From Paraescarpia echinospica (lineage: Eukaryota > Annelida > Polychaeta > Sabellida > Siboglinidae): 64,000 bases of DNA. The DNA lies in contig CM034534.1 of assembly GCA_020002185.1 (NCBI GenBank), forward strand, positions 15,282,964 to 15,346,963. Reading direction: 5' to 3'. Positions 34,753-45,480 of the stretch are shown here, one piece after another; within the stretch, counting starts at the first letter, position 1, and every line of letters starts with the position of its first letter. The position numbers were made by a program, and so were the translations under genes. The notes under the pieces were generated by a model, which was not told where the DNA came from, did no database searches, and worked only from the letters and a program-made list of their open reading frames with translations.

Positions 34753-35484
34753 TCATTGGTACTTGTCCAGCTCATTCGAGGTGTATATCCTGTGAATCAC
34801 GTTGTTGACATCCTTGATTACAATGTTCCCATTGTACGTCCAGCAGTCTCTGATTTTGTTTGCCTTTTTCAACACTCTTGTTGCGTAAGCCAACTTTGAG
34901 CGCATTGTTGTCAAATCTTCATTTATGAAGATCTTCAAACTTCGCTCGGCTACTCGTTCGTTCTTTTGTTTAAGTGAAGCTCTTGACTGAAACACTCTGT
35001 CGCGTGTTTTCTCCGATTTGAAGCGGACGATTACGGGTCGCGGCCTGGTGGAGGTGTCCGTTTTGCGACCAATTCTGTGTACCCGTTCAAAGTCGCTGGG
35101 TAATACAGCAGGACTGATTTTCAAGTGCTCGTTACAAATTTCGATGAGCTTTGACTCAAGGTCCTCCCCATGACCTGTCTCCTCAATACCACTGAGACGT
35201 AGGTTTGCCCTACGGCCATATTGTTCATTGTCATCAATTTGGTTCTGGATATGAGTAACCTTATCTTCAAGCAGTGCAATTTTATTGTTTTTTTCATCCA
35301 GTTGCTGTTGAAAGTTTTTGAACGTTTGTCTCAATTCACGAATCTCTTTGGCGAGTTCATCCGGAAAGATAACCTGTTTCATTTTATTCAGCACCGCTGA
35401 ATCGTTGAGGGCTGCAATTATTCTTAGAACTAACTGATCTTCTTGGTTGTCCTTGACACTGCTTGCTCTACGCGACCTCGGCAT
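34753..35484 (-). CDS. LINE ORF1 protein (coiled coil + RRM, L1-like)
   Basis: Open frame of 243 codons from the ATG giving MPRSRRASSVKDNQ; the frame is open further upstream, but this basic start is the usual one. Residues about 55-95 form a heptad-rich coiled coil (QQLDEKNNKIALLEDK). An L1-ORF1-like RRM follows with RRANLRLSGIEE, FERVHRIGRK, RPVIVRFKSEK and IFINEDLT, ending in WTYNGNIVIKD. Such proteins trimerise, bind the element's RNA and act as chaperones. Unlike ORF2 of the same element, it is uninterrupted. Confidence 0.85.
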   Translation of the reverse strand: MPRSRRASSVKDNQEDQLVLRIIAALNDSAVLNKMKQVIFPDELAKEIRELRQTFKNFQQQLDEKNNKIALLEDKVTHIQNQIDDNEQYGRRANLRLSGIEETGHGEDLESKLIEICNEHLKISPAVLPSDFERVHRIGRKTDTSTRPRPVIVRFKSEKTRDRVFQSRASLKQKNERVAERSLKIFINEDLTTMRSKLAYATRVLKKANKIRDCWTYNGNIVIKDVNNVIHRIYTSNELDKYQ

Positions 35485-35654
35485 ATTGTAAACCAACTTG
35501 CAAACGCAGTCATGCGGAACACAATAACAAGTGGGTGTGTACAGTTCCACTGTCCTGCGTTGTTTGCCAGTGCCAGACGTTGTTACGTAATGCACCATGC
35601 TACACAGGCACACACTGACACTGAAGCGTAATGTGCGTCGATTTCAGGCTTAAG

Positions 35655-36606
35655 TTATGGAAGTAATAGCAGCTAAGCAACCTCCATCTAGCACTTTCAC
35701 AAAGTCCGAAAAGTTCAGCGTGCTCTATCTCCTTCGGTCAATCACCCACCTTGAAAACCTCCACACTCCAACGCCTCCCCACCACAAAAACTATTCAAAG
35801 CTTGGGACACACCAGAATACACGTCTATCCCCGGGCAGCCATCTTGACTTCAAGAGAAGGCAAGTAGACTAAAGATGGCAACATATAATATAAGAACACT
35901 ACTAAGAGATGAAAACATACAAGTACCGGAGGAAAACCTTAGGAAAACCAGGTTGGTATGGGATTTGATCGGGATTGGAGAAGTCAGGAGAGGAGAGGAA
36001 TGCTTCACTACTTTACAAAGGGGCCACCTTCTATACCATTCTACGGGGAACAACGGCCAAGTAGGGTAGGCTTTCTTGTAAACAAGAAATGGAAAGACAA
36101 TATAGTGAGGGTTAACAGAATCAGCCCCAAAGTGGCATAACTTCTTCTATGCATAACAAAACGCTATAAACTGAAGATAGTACAAGTATGTGCAACAAAA
36201 ACATACTCGGAAGAAGACACAAACAATTTCTACAACAACGTGGATGAGACCTTAGAAAAGCCAACCCACTACACGATAGGGATGGGAGACTTTAATGCGC
36301 AAGTAGGGAAACGAACAAACATTTTGGAAACGGCATCAGGCAAAGTTGGCCTAGGTGTGAGAAACGAAAGTGGCGACACTTTGGTAGAATGGGCAACATC
36401 AAGAAAGTACAAAGTCATGAATACCATGTTCCAGAAGAATGCGTAGAGAAGATATGGACGTGGAAAAGCCCAAACGGAGAAACGAAGAACGAAATTGACT
36501 ACATCCTGACAAACAGGCCAGACATGGTAACTGACGTATCTGTCATCAACCAAGTCAACATCGGAAGTGACCACAGAATGGTAGTGAGCAACATCAAACT
36601 GGACGC
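35655..36606 (+). mobile_element. RTE-like LINE relic, 5' part (endonuclease)
   Basis: From ATG at 35,875 the frame begins MATYNIRTLLRDE and continues through KTRLVWDLIGIGE, IGMGDFNAQVGKR and TKNEIDYILTNRP to GSDHRMVVSNIKLD, the endonuclease of a widespread RTE-type family. Single stops and shifts break it, for example near 36,138 and 36,444. The gypsy element is inserted directly after VSNIKLD. The relic resumes at 41,192 (the second copy of the duplicated gacgc). Confidence 0.8.
36602..36606. repeat. Target-site duplication GACGC (left)
   Basis: Five bases before the 5' LTR, repeated at 41,192-41,196 after the 3' LTR. Removing the element and one copy restores the RTE reading (IKLDAKTERKK). 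Confidence 0.85.
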
Positions 36607-36713
36607 TGTCATATTATTCGACTATAATATTGTTGACCTAATCTTGTCGTGTGACACCTTTACGAAATACAGAACTTGCTGTTACGATCACATGCTGTTT
36701 GTTGTATCTTACA
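36607..36713 (+). mobile_element. 5' LTR of Mag-type gypsy element
   Basis: A 107-bp LTR with TGTCAT...CTTACA ends. It matches the 3' LTR at every position but one (TATTATTCG versus TATTTTTCG near the start), indicating very recent insertion. Very short LTRs fit the Mag lineage. Confidence 0.9.
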
Positions 36714-36724
36714 TGGTGGCAGCG
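36714..36724 (+). promoter_or_regulatory. Primer-binding site, tRNA-Leu type
   Basis: TGGTGGCAGCG directly abuts the 5' LTR and is complementary to a tRNA 3' end CGCTGCCA plus CCA, as found in Leu tRNAs. It primes minus-strand DNA synthesis. Confidence 0.75.
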
Positions 36725-36940
36725 TATCTTGATGAATTCACGCGCATAAACCGGTAGATCATGAATGAATTGTGATGAACATTAAACCATGAACGTTTAT
36801 GCAAGTCCCCTTTACGCGATTTCAAACAAAATGCGTATATCGGGGCACTCAGACACGATTCTCCGCGTGAGCGATAATAGGTGGCTTTGACGTATACCTT
36901 AGCAACGGCGATCGTAATGCGAAGAAGATTGGCACACATA

Positions 36941-39900
36941 ATGGAGACTCTTTCGCCCCCTGGGCCGATGTCCTTTTCCGGCAACGTATCAGAAACGTGG
37001 AAAAGATGGATCCAGCGATGGACGCTTTATGCAAGAGCGTCCGGGGTTGATGTCAAAGACGACCCAGTGAAGTGTGCAATCTTTCTTCATGTGATCGGGG
37101 AAGAGGGACTGGAGATCTACAACACCTTCCAGTTCACCGAAGAAGAGGCGGATAATCTCGACCCGTTGAAGGAGAAATTCGAAAGTTATTGCATTCCTAA
37201 GACAAATGTGACTTTCGAACGCTATAAACTCAACACTCGAACACAACATGAAGGAGAGTCTATCGACCAGTACGTCACCGAACTCAAACATCTCGCAGCG
37301 ACGTGTGATTACCGCGAACTACGAGATGAGCTAATCCGGGACAGGATTGTCCTAGGGTTGCGCGATAATGCGGTGAGAGGACGGCTTCTGCGCGAAGCTG
37401 ACCTCACTCTCGGGCGTGCTGTTGAAATGTGTCGGGCGGATGAGGCGTCTAGACAGCAAATCAAGTCGCTCGAAACTAGACCGGCAGCAGGCGTCATCAA
37501 CGAGGTGAAGCGGAGTCCGGGTGGTAGACGTGGAAAACCGCCATTCAAGCCGTCTACACCACAGAACGCTCCTCACAGGCATGCAAAGTCAGTCGTCCAG
37601 ACATGTGACGCGTGTGGCTACCATCAGCACACACGATCGGAGTGCCCGGCGCTGAACGCCTACTGTAAACTGTGCCACAAGAAGGGTCACTTCGCGAAAC
37701 GGTGTTCGACGAGAAGAAACGTACACGAAATCACTTCGGCAGTCGGGGTAGAGCCGTCTGAGTTCTTCCTTGGGTCCGTCGAGTCCGAGGAACACGACGA
37801 GCCACCCTGGCACACATCAGTGGAGATGAATGGCACGGTAGTGGATTTCAAGATTGACTGCGGCGCAGATGTCACCGTCATTTCGTCTGAAACCTATCGT
37901 CAACTCCACGAGCGACCGAAGCTGAAGTCGGCCAACGTTTCGCTAGATTCACCGGGTAGTAAACTGTCCTGTGATGGTCACTTCATAGCGAAGATGTTGC
38001 GAAAACGAAAGGTGACGAACGTCCACTGTTACGTCATACCAGGTTTGAAGGAAAACCTGCTCAGCAGAGCTGCGGCGGTCCATCTAAGCTTGATAGCGCT
38101 GCTCGACAACGTTCACACGTCCGACCTCTATGACCTTGACGTGTTTGGAGAGCTTGGTGAGCTGAAGACCCGGCGCGTACACATCAAACTGAAACCTGAT
38201 GCACAGCCGTACAGCTGCAGCACGTCTAGACGCGTGCCACTGCCGATGCTCGACAAGGTGGCTGCAGAACTCGCTCGAATGGAACGCTTGGGGGTAATCG
38301 TCAAAGTGACAGAACCTACCGAGTGGTGCAGTCCCATAGTCGTCGTGCCGAAATCAGGAGGGAACATTCGCCTCTGTGTTGACTTGAAACGTCTCAACGT
38401 CGCCATCAGTCGCGAGCGATATGTGTTGCCAACCGTTGAAGACGTCATCCACAACCTGGCTGGGGCCGAGGTGTTCTCGTCTTTGGACGCCTCGTGCGGC
38501 TACTGGCAGTTGGGTCTTCATGACGACAGCAGCATACTGACGACCTTCATCACGCCATTCGGTCGATACCGTTTTCTACGGCTACCGTTCGGAATAAGTA
38601 GCGCGAGCGAGATATTCCAGCGTGAAATGAGCGACATTCTCCGCGACGTCCCCGGTGTGTCGGTGTATCAGGACGACATTCTGGTATGCGGGAAGAATAT
38701 CGCAGAACACGACCAACGACTCGAGACGGTGTTCAACATCATCGAGAAGTCAGGACTGAAGCTGAACAAGGCCAAGTGTACCTTGCGACAACCTGGGCTC
38801 GAGTTCCTGGGTCATTGGATCAGCAAAGACGGAGTCAGCGTCCATAGAGACAAGGTGAAGGCCATCCAGGAGATGAAATCGCCCGAAAACATACATCAAC
38901 TTCGTCGTTTCCTCGGAATGGTGAACTACCTTGGACGTTTCGTGAAAGACCTCGCCCGATTCACGAAGCCACTCAACGAACTCCTCTGCAAGGACATCGT
39001 GTGGGCGTGGGGAAGCGTGCATGAGAAGGCGTTCGCTGAATTGAAACAGATGATATCGTCTACTCCTGTACTCACATTCTACGACGTGAAACTACCCACA
39101 GTCGTATGTGCAGACGCAAGTGGATACGGCCTCGGTGCCGTTTTGATGCAAGTCCATGACCACCAGATGACGCCTGTGGCGTATTGTTCCAGAACGTTGA
39201 CGAAAGTGGAGATGGGATATGCGGCCATTGAGAAAGAGTGTCTGGCGTGTACGTGGGCGTGCGAAAAGTTTGACCGATATCTGATGGGGTTGGAGAAGAT
39301 CAAGTTGTTGACTGACCACAAACCTCTCATCCCGTTGATCAACTCTCGTGATATCGACCAGACACCGATTCGGTGTCAGCGCTTGTTGCTTCGCCTGATG
39401 CGATTCAACATCGTCGCAGAGCATGTGCCTGGTAAAGACCAGGTGATCGCAGATACTCTGTCACGACAACCTCTACAGTGCGACCAGCGACCGGACTCTG
39501 TGGATGCCGTGCAGTCGTACGTCGAGGGTATGCTATCGACAGTGCCCGTGCTTGACTCAATGCTACGACGCATTCGCGACGCCACGGAAAGCGACGACGC
39601 ATTTCAGAGAGTCATCGCGTACACGTCTGGGGGTTGGCCACGACACATCTCGCAGGCAGACGAATGCTTGCGCGATCTGTACCACGTTCGGTCAGAGTTG
39701 AGTGTCGTGAAGGGAATCCTCGTGCGTGCTCGCAGGATCGTCGTCCCGCAGTCGTTGCGCAGCGAGATCCTCGAGAAGATCCACAGTGGTCACCAAGGGA
39801 TCACGAAGTGTCGCGCGCGAGCTAACGAGACAGTTTGGTGGCCGGGCTTGTCGAAGTCGATTGAGAGCCTGGTAGCGCGTTGTGCTGTCTGTCAAACGAA

Positions 39901-40870
39901 GAGATCCTCACAGTCGAGAGAGCCTCTCAAGAGCACCCCGATGCCCGACCGTCCATGGCAGAAAGTCGGTGCAGACTTGTTCGACTTCCGGGGTAAAACC
40001 TACATCGTCATGATCGACTATTACAGTCGATACACCGAAGTCGCACATCTTAGCAACACATCTTCATCAGCCGTGATTGCGAAGATAAAAGATGTGAATG
40101 CACGATGGGGCCATCCAGATATCCTATTTACAGACAACGGACCGCAGTTCAAGTCCCGCGAGTTCGCAGCGTTTACGAATGATGCGCTCATCAACCACGT
40201 GACCAGCAGTCCCTACTTCGCTCAGTCGAACGGGGAAGCGGAGAGGGCTGTACAGGTCGCGAAGAAACAGCTCGCGCAGGACGATCCGACGAAGGCGTTG
40301 ATGGTGTACCGCGCGACACCTATTGCCGCAACAGGGTACAGCCCTGCAGAACTCATGATGGGCAGGCGTATGAAAACGACCGTACCGATACTGCCTGAGT
40401 TACTACAACCGAACTGGCCGGACTACGAGTCCGCCTTCAACAACGACGAGGCGACGAAGCGGGTGTACGGACACCACTACGACCGTCACCACGGCGCGAA
40501 GCAGCTACCACCTCTTCAGCCGGGCGACGCCGTCCGCCTCAAACGAGACGACGAACGCAGATGGTCAGCAAACGGCACAGTACTCGCACGTGCCGATGCT
40601 CCGCGTTCCTTCATCGTCGAGACAAGCGACGGGGGCGTGTACCGACGGAACAGGAAGCACCTCCTCAAAGTGCCACCTGAACCGCCACGCACTTCCGAGA
40701 CGACAGACGACCACCGAGACGAGCCTGATGACGTCGAGACGACGCCGACTCTTCCGGGCGATGAGCATCCTCAAGATGCGACTGAAGACGTGCCTAGTTC
40801 GCCGCGTCGCCCTGGATACGTGACGAGATCGGGGCGCGCAGTGCGAAAGCCCGACAGAATGGACGTTTAG
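36941..40870 (+). CDS. Gag-Pol polyprotein, Ty3/gypsy Mag lineage
   Basis: I chose the ATG giving METLSPPGPMSF, the usual Gag opening of this lineage; the frame is open upstream. The protein has 1309 residues with gag and pol in one frame. Gag covers about 1-215. Two CCHC zinc knuckles follow at about 222-256 (both C-x2-C-x4-H-x4-C). The aspartic protease motif DCGADV is near 305, with Cys where Thr/Ser is usual. Reverse transcriptase has FGRYRFLRLPFG and the catalytic YQDD near 574. RNase H is near 724 (DASGYGLGAVL). Integrase has an HHCC finger (about 948-990) and core Asp near 1025, Asp near 1063 (FTDNGPQF) and Glu near 1097 (NGEAER). The C-terminal tail is charged, with no clear chromodomain or envelope gene. 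Architecture matches K02A2.6-like/Mag/SURL elements. Confidence 0.93.
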   Translation: METLSPPGPMSFSGNVSETWKRWIQRWTLYARASGVDVKDDPVKCAIFLHVIGEEGLEIYNTFQFTEEEADNLDPLKEKFESYCIPKTNVTFERYKLNTRTQHEGESIDQYVTELKHLAATCDYRELRDELIRDRIVLGLRDNAVRGRLLREADLTLGRAVEMCRADEASRQQIKSLETRPAAGVINEVKRSPGGRRGKPPFKPSTPQNAPHRHAKSVVQTCDACGYHQHTRSECPALNAYCKLCHKKGHFAKRCSTRRNVHEITSAVGVEPSEFFLGSVESEEHDEPPWHTSVEMNGTVVDFKIDCGADVTVISSETYRQLHERPKLKSANVSLDSPGSKLSCDGHFIAKMLRKRKVTNVHCYVIPGLKENLLSRAAAVHLSLIALLDNVHTSDLYDLDVFGELGELKTRRVHIKLKPDAQPYSCSTSRRVPLPMLDKVAAELARMERLGVIVKVTEPTEWCSPIVVVPKSGGNIRLCVDLKRLNVAISRERYVLPTVEDVIHNLAGAEVFSSLDASCGYWQLGLHDDSSILTTFITPFGRYRFLRLPFGISSASEIFQREMSDILRDVPGVSVYQDDILVCGKNIAEHDQRLETVFNIIEKSGLKLNKAKCTLRQPGLEFLGHWISKDGVSVHRDKVKAIQEMKSPENIHQLRRFLGMVNYLGRFVKDLARFTKPLNELLCKDIVWAWGSVHEKAFAELKQMISSTPVLTFYDVKLPTVVCADASGYGLGAVLMQVHDHQMTPVAYCSRTLTKVEMGYAAIEKECLACTWACEKFDRYLMGLEKIKLLTDHKPLIPLINSRDIDQTPIRCQRLLLRLMRFNIVAEHVPGKDQVIADTLSRQPLQCDQRPDSVDAVQSYVEGMLSTVPVLDSMLRRIRDATESDDAFQRVIAYTSGGWPRHISQADECLRDLYHVRSELSVVKGILVRARRIVVPQSLRSEILEKIHSGHQGITKCRARANETVWWPGLSKSIESLVARCAVCQTKRSSQSREPLKSTPMPDRPWQKVGADLFDFRGKTYIVMIDYYSRYTEVAHLSNTSSSAVIAKIKDVNARWGHPDILFTDNGPQFKSREFAAFTNDALINHVTSSPYFAQSNGEAERAVQVAKKQLAQDDPTKALMVYRATPIAATGYSPAELMMGRRMKTTVPILPELLQPNWPDYESAFNNDEATKRVYGHHYDRHHGAKQLPPLQPGDAVRLKRDDERRWSANGTVLARADAPRSFIVETSDGGVYRRNRKHLLKVPPEPPRTSETTDDHRDEPDDVETTPTLPGDEHPQDATEDVPSSPRRPGYVTRSGRAVRKPDRMDV

Positions 40871-41075
40871 TTTAGTTTGCCCATTCATGTCAAAATTGAA
40901 GTGCACAGTAGGCCAGAATAATGCCGATGATCTGTTGTCGCTTACAGGGAAAGCTGTCTAGCTACCCTCGTATTGATTTTGTAGTTTACATGTGTTTTAT
41001 AATAGTTTGTCATACGTCATGCGATTCGACTTCACGATTATTATGGAACTCTATCCTAGATGTGTTGATATCTTT

Positions 41076-41084
41076 GGGGGGAGA
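41076..41084 (+). promoter_or_regulatory. Polypurine tract
   Basis: GGGGGGAGA lies immediately before the 3' LTR, the expected plus-strand priming site. Confidence 0.8.
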
Positions 41085-41191
41085 TGTCATATTTTTCGAC
41101 TATAATATTGTTGACCTAATCTTGTCGTGTGACACCTTTACGAAATACAGAACTTGCTGTTACGATCACATGCTGTTTGTTGTATCTTACA
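41085..41191 (+). mobile_element. 3' LTR of Mag-type gypsy element
   Basis: A 107-bp repeat of 36,607-36,713 with one substitution, followed by the duplicated target GACGC at 41,192-41,196. Confidence 0.9.
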
Positions 41192-42475
41192 GACGCCAAG
41201 ACTGAAAGGAAGAAGTTGATAAACAAGAGACTACCAAGTGTATATACCACACAAATAGGAACAGAAAATATTGAATTCCAATTCGAACTGAGAAATCGAT
41301 TCGAGACACTACAAGAACTAGACAACATCGACACCATCAGCGAACACATCACTGAGATGATCCAACTAAGTGCGAAAAGTGTAGCCAAAGCAATCAACAT
41401 GCATGTAATGACGAGAATATCGTCACCGACATGAACACTAATGAAGAAACGACGAAAAAGTATGGATAACGGCGACCGTAAAAACAAACAGAGTACGCAG
41501 AAATATGCAAGACCATCAAAAAGAAAGCAAAGGAGGACATCATAAAGTACAAACAATAGATCATACGAGAAACGATTATTGCATCAAAGAGCCTGGAGAA
41601 AGTCAGAAGGACACAGGCATTAGGCCGAGACAGACTGATTACACTTCTAGACAAGCAGGTTAGAGAAATACAAGACCAAGATATGATCATGGAACGAATA
41701 GAGGAATTCTATACATAATACGACAGTGAACAGAGTGTCATAATTCACACCGACCCGAAAGAAGTACCAGAAATAACACCATGGGAGGTGGAAGTAGCGC
41801 TAAGAGAAGAATGGGAAGTCATCAGGCAACGACCATGTAAACATTGAAACATTAAAAGCAGGAAAATATACCATCTCGAAGACACTGGCTAAGCTGTATA
41901 CTAAATGCTTATCAGAAAGACGAATACCCACCGCATGGAAGAACGCAATGATGGTGGTAATCTTCAAGAAGAGAAATAAGAAATACTTAAAGAACTACAG
42001 ACCGATGTGTATCTTACAGATAAACCAACTGAAAGGAAGTGCCGATAATATAATATCCCGCCTGGAACCTGTTTGAAGAGACAAGTCTACAACTCCAGCG
42101 ATGACATACGGCGCGAAAACATGGGCACTCACCATCCAGGCAAAGAACAAGCTAGCAGACGCACAAACAAACATGGAAAGAAGTGTGTTAAACATCACAT
42201 ATCGGGAGAGAGAAACAAATATCTGGGTATGAGAGAAGACAACGGTGATAGAACAAATCATAAGACAGAAGTGGACCTGAGCAGGCACAACATGAGACCT
42301 TACGAAGGGAAACGATCTAGAGGAAGACAGGCGAGACGGTGGAGATAATAACTAGACACATACTGGAAGGGCATCATCTGGCAGAAGATAGCGCAAGACA
42401 GACAGATTTGGAAACAACATGCTGAGGTCTTCGCCCAACCACGGGATACTACAGATGCACAATGATGATGATGAC
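41192..42475 (+). mobile_element. RTE-like LINE relic, 3' part
   Basis: The relic resumes with AKTERKKLINKRLPSVYTTQ and ELRNRFETLQELD, runs through degraded RT linker (KTLAKLYTKCLSERRIPTAW, LKNYRPMCIL), then skips most of the RT palm. It reappears at about 42,070 in the C-terminal region (KRQVYNS, AMTYGAKTWAL in shifted frames). It ends in a GATGAT tail near 42,475, only about 50 bp before the MAM exon. The missing RT catalytic block and many stops make it inactive. Confidence 0.8.
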
Positions 42476-42523
42476 GATGGTAACTATGTCGTCAATTAAA
42501 TATGACGTGCCTCTGTGTTGCAG

Positions 42524-42725
42524 GAATATGCTGCCTTCGTTCAACCAAGACGGCGCCTACTGCCTCTCGTACTACTACAACATGAATGGCTTCCACGTCA
42601 ACACGCTGCAAGTAGCCAAACAAACCGCTTCCGTTCAGTTGGCCAACTTGTTGATGAAGAAAGGCAACCAAGGCCTGCAGTGGCACGCTGCCTAATTCAC
42701 TGTAGACTTGCACAGCTCGGACCAG
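42524..42725 (+). pseudogene. MAM-domain exon 2 of 3, with in-frame stop
   Basis: Flanked by a strong acceptor (CTCTGTGTTGCAG) and donor (ACCAG|GTCAGT). It reads NMLPSFNQDGAYCLSYYYNM, then NGFHVNTLQV and KKGNQGLQWHAA, a typical central MAM segment. The next codon is TAA (42,693-42,695) where an amino acid is expected before FTVDLHSSDQ. The leading G completes a codon with the exon at 29,572-29,682, and the exon ends on a codon boundary that matches exon 3. Reading phase and splice sites are fully conserved, so the stop is either a recent nonsense mutation or a base error. Confidence 0.85.
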
Positions 42726-43651
42726 GTCAGTACAGCAGTGGACATGTTCATTTACGTAGTCAAGTCTTAATGATGATGGTAATACTGACGTTGACAATGA
42801 TGATAATGATGACGGTAATAATAATAAAATATATTGGCAAACATATTTAGTTATAGTGGTCTGCTGATGATACTAAATGTTAATAATATTAAAATACTAC
42901 TACTACTACTATACTACTACTAATAATAATAATGTTAATAACAGCAGCAACAATAACGATATATTTTCCGTCATTACTGTAATTTGCCGCCATTACGGAT
43001 ATGGGGTGTCACTGGAATAAATCACTACTAAATGACTTGTGACCCTATTGATCTATCTTCTATAGATTTAAATTTTCAAATTCGATAGCACAAAACTAAT
43101 CAATACGTTCGTCGTTACGGTAGCCAAAACCATTAGTACGGTAAGAGTCGTTAGTGTGATAATTTTACGCATGGCTGTTATAAATGTGGTGTTTGTACTG
43201 ACGACTGTGTCTACAAGAATACACGTTATGTGTGTTTTAATTATTTATATTTTATGATTCCTAATTAATTTACTTTAATACTATTCATGCACTCAACATA
43301 ATTTTACATGTCTCGTTGTTCATGATTTGTGATTCCAATTGCGATCGTTTCGAAAGGAGGACCCAACCTGTTTCCACCGAAGGTACCGCCATGTATTGAC
43401 GCCGCTCCCGATAAAGTAGCACTGTATGACAGAACGATGATCCTGCTATTACTAGTTAATATATCGTGATAGCACCATTGATTGGGGTACAAGACAGGTG
43501 TTCACTGAAATTAAACAATTCTGCAACAATTTCTAGTTAACTTTAACGGAAGCATTCACGATGGCTAGATCGTAGAATTAGTATGTTCCCGTATGTAGAC
43601 TAAGTAAAACATGATTTCCTAAACCCAATAAAACCTTCTCTTCCCCTTCAG

Positions 43652-43741
43652 TTGGCGTTCATCGGTATCCGGGGGCACGCATTCTCCGGGGACATCGCCG
43701 TCGATAACATGTCCGTCATATCAGGAAGATGCTTGGAGTGA
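43652..43741 (+). CDS. MAM-domain exon 3 of 3, C-terminal exon
   Basis: After the acceptor TCTTCCCCTTCAG the frame reads LAFIGIRGHAFSGDIAVDNM, then SVISGRCLE and TGA. This is the conserved end of a MAM domain including the final Cys, followed directly by the stop, so the protein ends with the MAM domain and has no membrane anchor after it. Phase 0 matches the preceding exon. Confidence 0.85.
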   Translation: MAFIGIRGHAFSGDIAVDNMSVISGRCLE

Positions 43742-45340
43742 GAGGACGTTGGGAATCTAGTCACATATACTCCATTTTGCCGGAGTGTCGAGTGCTAGTG
43801 ACATTGCCATGCCACCTGGTCACAGTTGATATAACATTAATAGAGATTTGAATTAGTTTAAACTTCCGAGACGGTATTGTGTGGCTCGACAAGATTTGTA
43901 TACATAGGTGTCATAAGCACAGGAGTAGGATTAAACCGAAACACGTTGTACGCAGCTAAGTAGAACGTTTGTGTAAACTGTCACGACGCTTCATGCGTTC
44001 ACAAAGGAAACGCAAATGAAAGCGTTTGAAATTGGTATAACTAATTACGTCGTGTATGCTTGGATTACACTGTAGGTCTCTAGTTTTGTCAGTGTTATTA
44101 GTCATCCGGTTACAGTAGTACTAGGTATTGTTGCAGTCATTGCCATAGTTGCAACGATAGCAGTAGGTGCATCAGTAGCAGTTGTGTATTCGTGCATTTC
44201 TACGTATTGGTGCACTGCTAATTGAGACGACACGCATCTTTAGCAAACTAGTAGTATTGTTTATGTAGATACATACTCAGTTGGTCATTGTTTCGATATA
44301 GATACTTTAAACTTTCTTGTATCGGGAGCTAAAACCCGATATAATGCACTGCGCATGGTGGCCCATCTGATGGACTGACAATGTCCGGTCTTTATCTCCA
44401 AACAAGCGATGACTGCACACATCTAACGAATATTTAAGTAGTGATAGTTAAGATTGCTTTTTGACAAGTACTTCAAGACATCTGTGTATATTAATATGTT
44501 AAAATTGGAGCATAGCGAGTTCATCTCCTCAGATTAGTTTAGGTCCATTCTTTTCATTCTATATACATCTGTTTCCTTGATCATTCGCGTATGATCTGCG
44601 AATTGGAGATATATTTAAGAAAATACAACAGTAGTTATTTAAAACTACTGACGCACCTGTTTTATATGCTATGCCTTTATGGTGGGTCTCCCTAAAAATA
44701 TTGGAAAGTGGTCAGATAACCAGATGGAGCCATTGTAAACGAATGATTTGTTGCTTCATGGGAAGATGTAAGCTCGTATATGGTAATTAGCAAGACACAC
44801 AAGTTGTTGTTGCATTATATATGTTAACACATGTTTCCCATGACGTGTTCCTCGAAAGGTCATGGGGAAATACGAATCGTCACGCTTAGTAAGCCAATAT
44901 TGTATTGTTGTAATAATAGTATGAACAATTTAGTAATACAACGATCAAGTTAGAATCGTGTACAGTTAATGTCGAATACGGGCACGCAGAATTACAAAGC
45001 TGTGGGGGGGGAACGTTCCCCCAGGCCCCCTGGATCCGGCTATGGTTATTGCTGTTTAAAAATTCTGTATAATATATTATGTGCATATGGTATTTTAAAT
45101 ATATTATATAGTATTTAAAATTGTTCTATGGCATAATCTTACGGGTAACATGAATAGGCAGTAAAACGAGTTTGTTAAAATTTCGATGACGAATAACAAG
45201 TGTGATCCATGAACTTTGCAACGAAGAAACTATTGTACCTATCGCAACTCAAGTATAGTTTAACAAAAAACACTGAGCTTGACTATTGTCACTGTTCCAA
45301 TAACTGGAGTAAATGCGCTGTTGCCACATCCGATTAACAG
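43742..45340. other. Probable 3' flank of the MAM gene; no other gene seen
   Basis: AT-rich sequence with no recognised exon. A G-rich/C-rich perfect inverted block lies at about 45,004-45,024 (GGGGGAACGTTCCCCC). The 3' end of the MAM transcript is not evident. Confidence 0.5.
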
Positions 45341-45351
45341 ACTTGTTTTCA

Positions 45352-45480
45352 AGTCGCAAGCTTTCGAGACGAGTCGAATCGAGTGTCGAGTCATTTCGCT
45401 ATCGTGTCCGAGTCGAGTCATCTCTGAGAATTTCGAGTCGAATCTCGAGTCACCTCTCGCAATTTCAGATCAAATCTCGT
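45352..45480 (+). repeat. GAGTC-rich degenerate repeat, block 1
   Basis: Many copies of GAGTCGA/GAGTC in a degenerate array. A related block at about 46,505-46,590 shares GAGTCATTTCGC and CCGAGTCGAG in the same orientation. They bracket about 1.1 kb with no coding signal; such CGAGT-rich blocks occur inside some DNA transposons, but termini were not found. Confidence 0.45.

Larger units (their letters stand above)
30227..35640 (-). mobile_element. Two-ORF non-LTR retrotransposon, nearly full length
   Basis: Minus-strand element with ORF1 (34,753-35,484), a spacer with tandem duplication, ORF2 with endonuclease and RT (30,587-34,079, broken) and a 3' UTR ending AAATAAAACAAATTC at 30,227. ORF2 style (APE endonuclease, FADD/YADD RT, C-terminal cysteine motif) places it in the broad CR1/Jockey/I assemblage; I cannot fix the clade by eye. 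A second, 5'-truncated copy of the same family lies at 47,010-49,895. Confidence 0.85.
36607..41191 (+). mobile_element. Young intact Ty3/gypsy (Mag-like) LTR retrotransposon
   Basis: A 4585-bp element with 107-bp LTRs differing at one base, 5-bp target duplication GACGC, primer-binding site, polypurine tract and a single uninterrupted gag-pol frame. It is visibly richer in G+C than its surroundings. It is inserted into an RTE-like LINE relic within the large MAM intron. All landmarks needed for mobility look intact, so it may be active. Confidence 0.93.
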
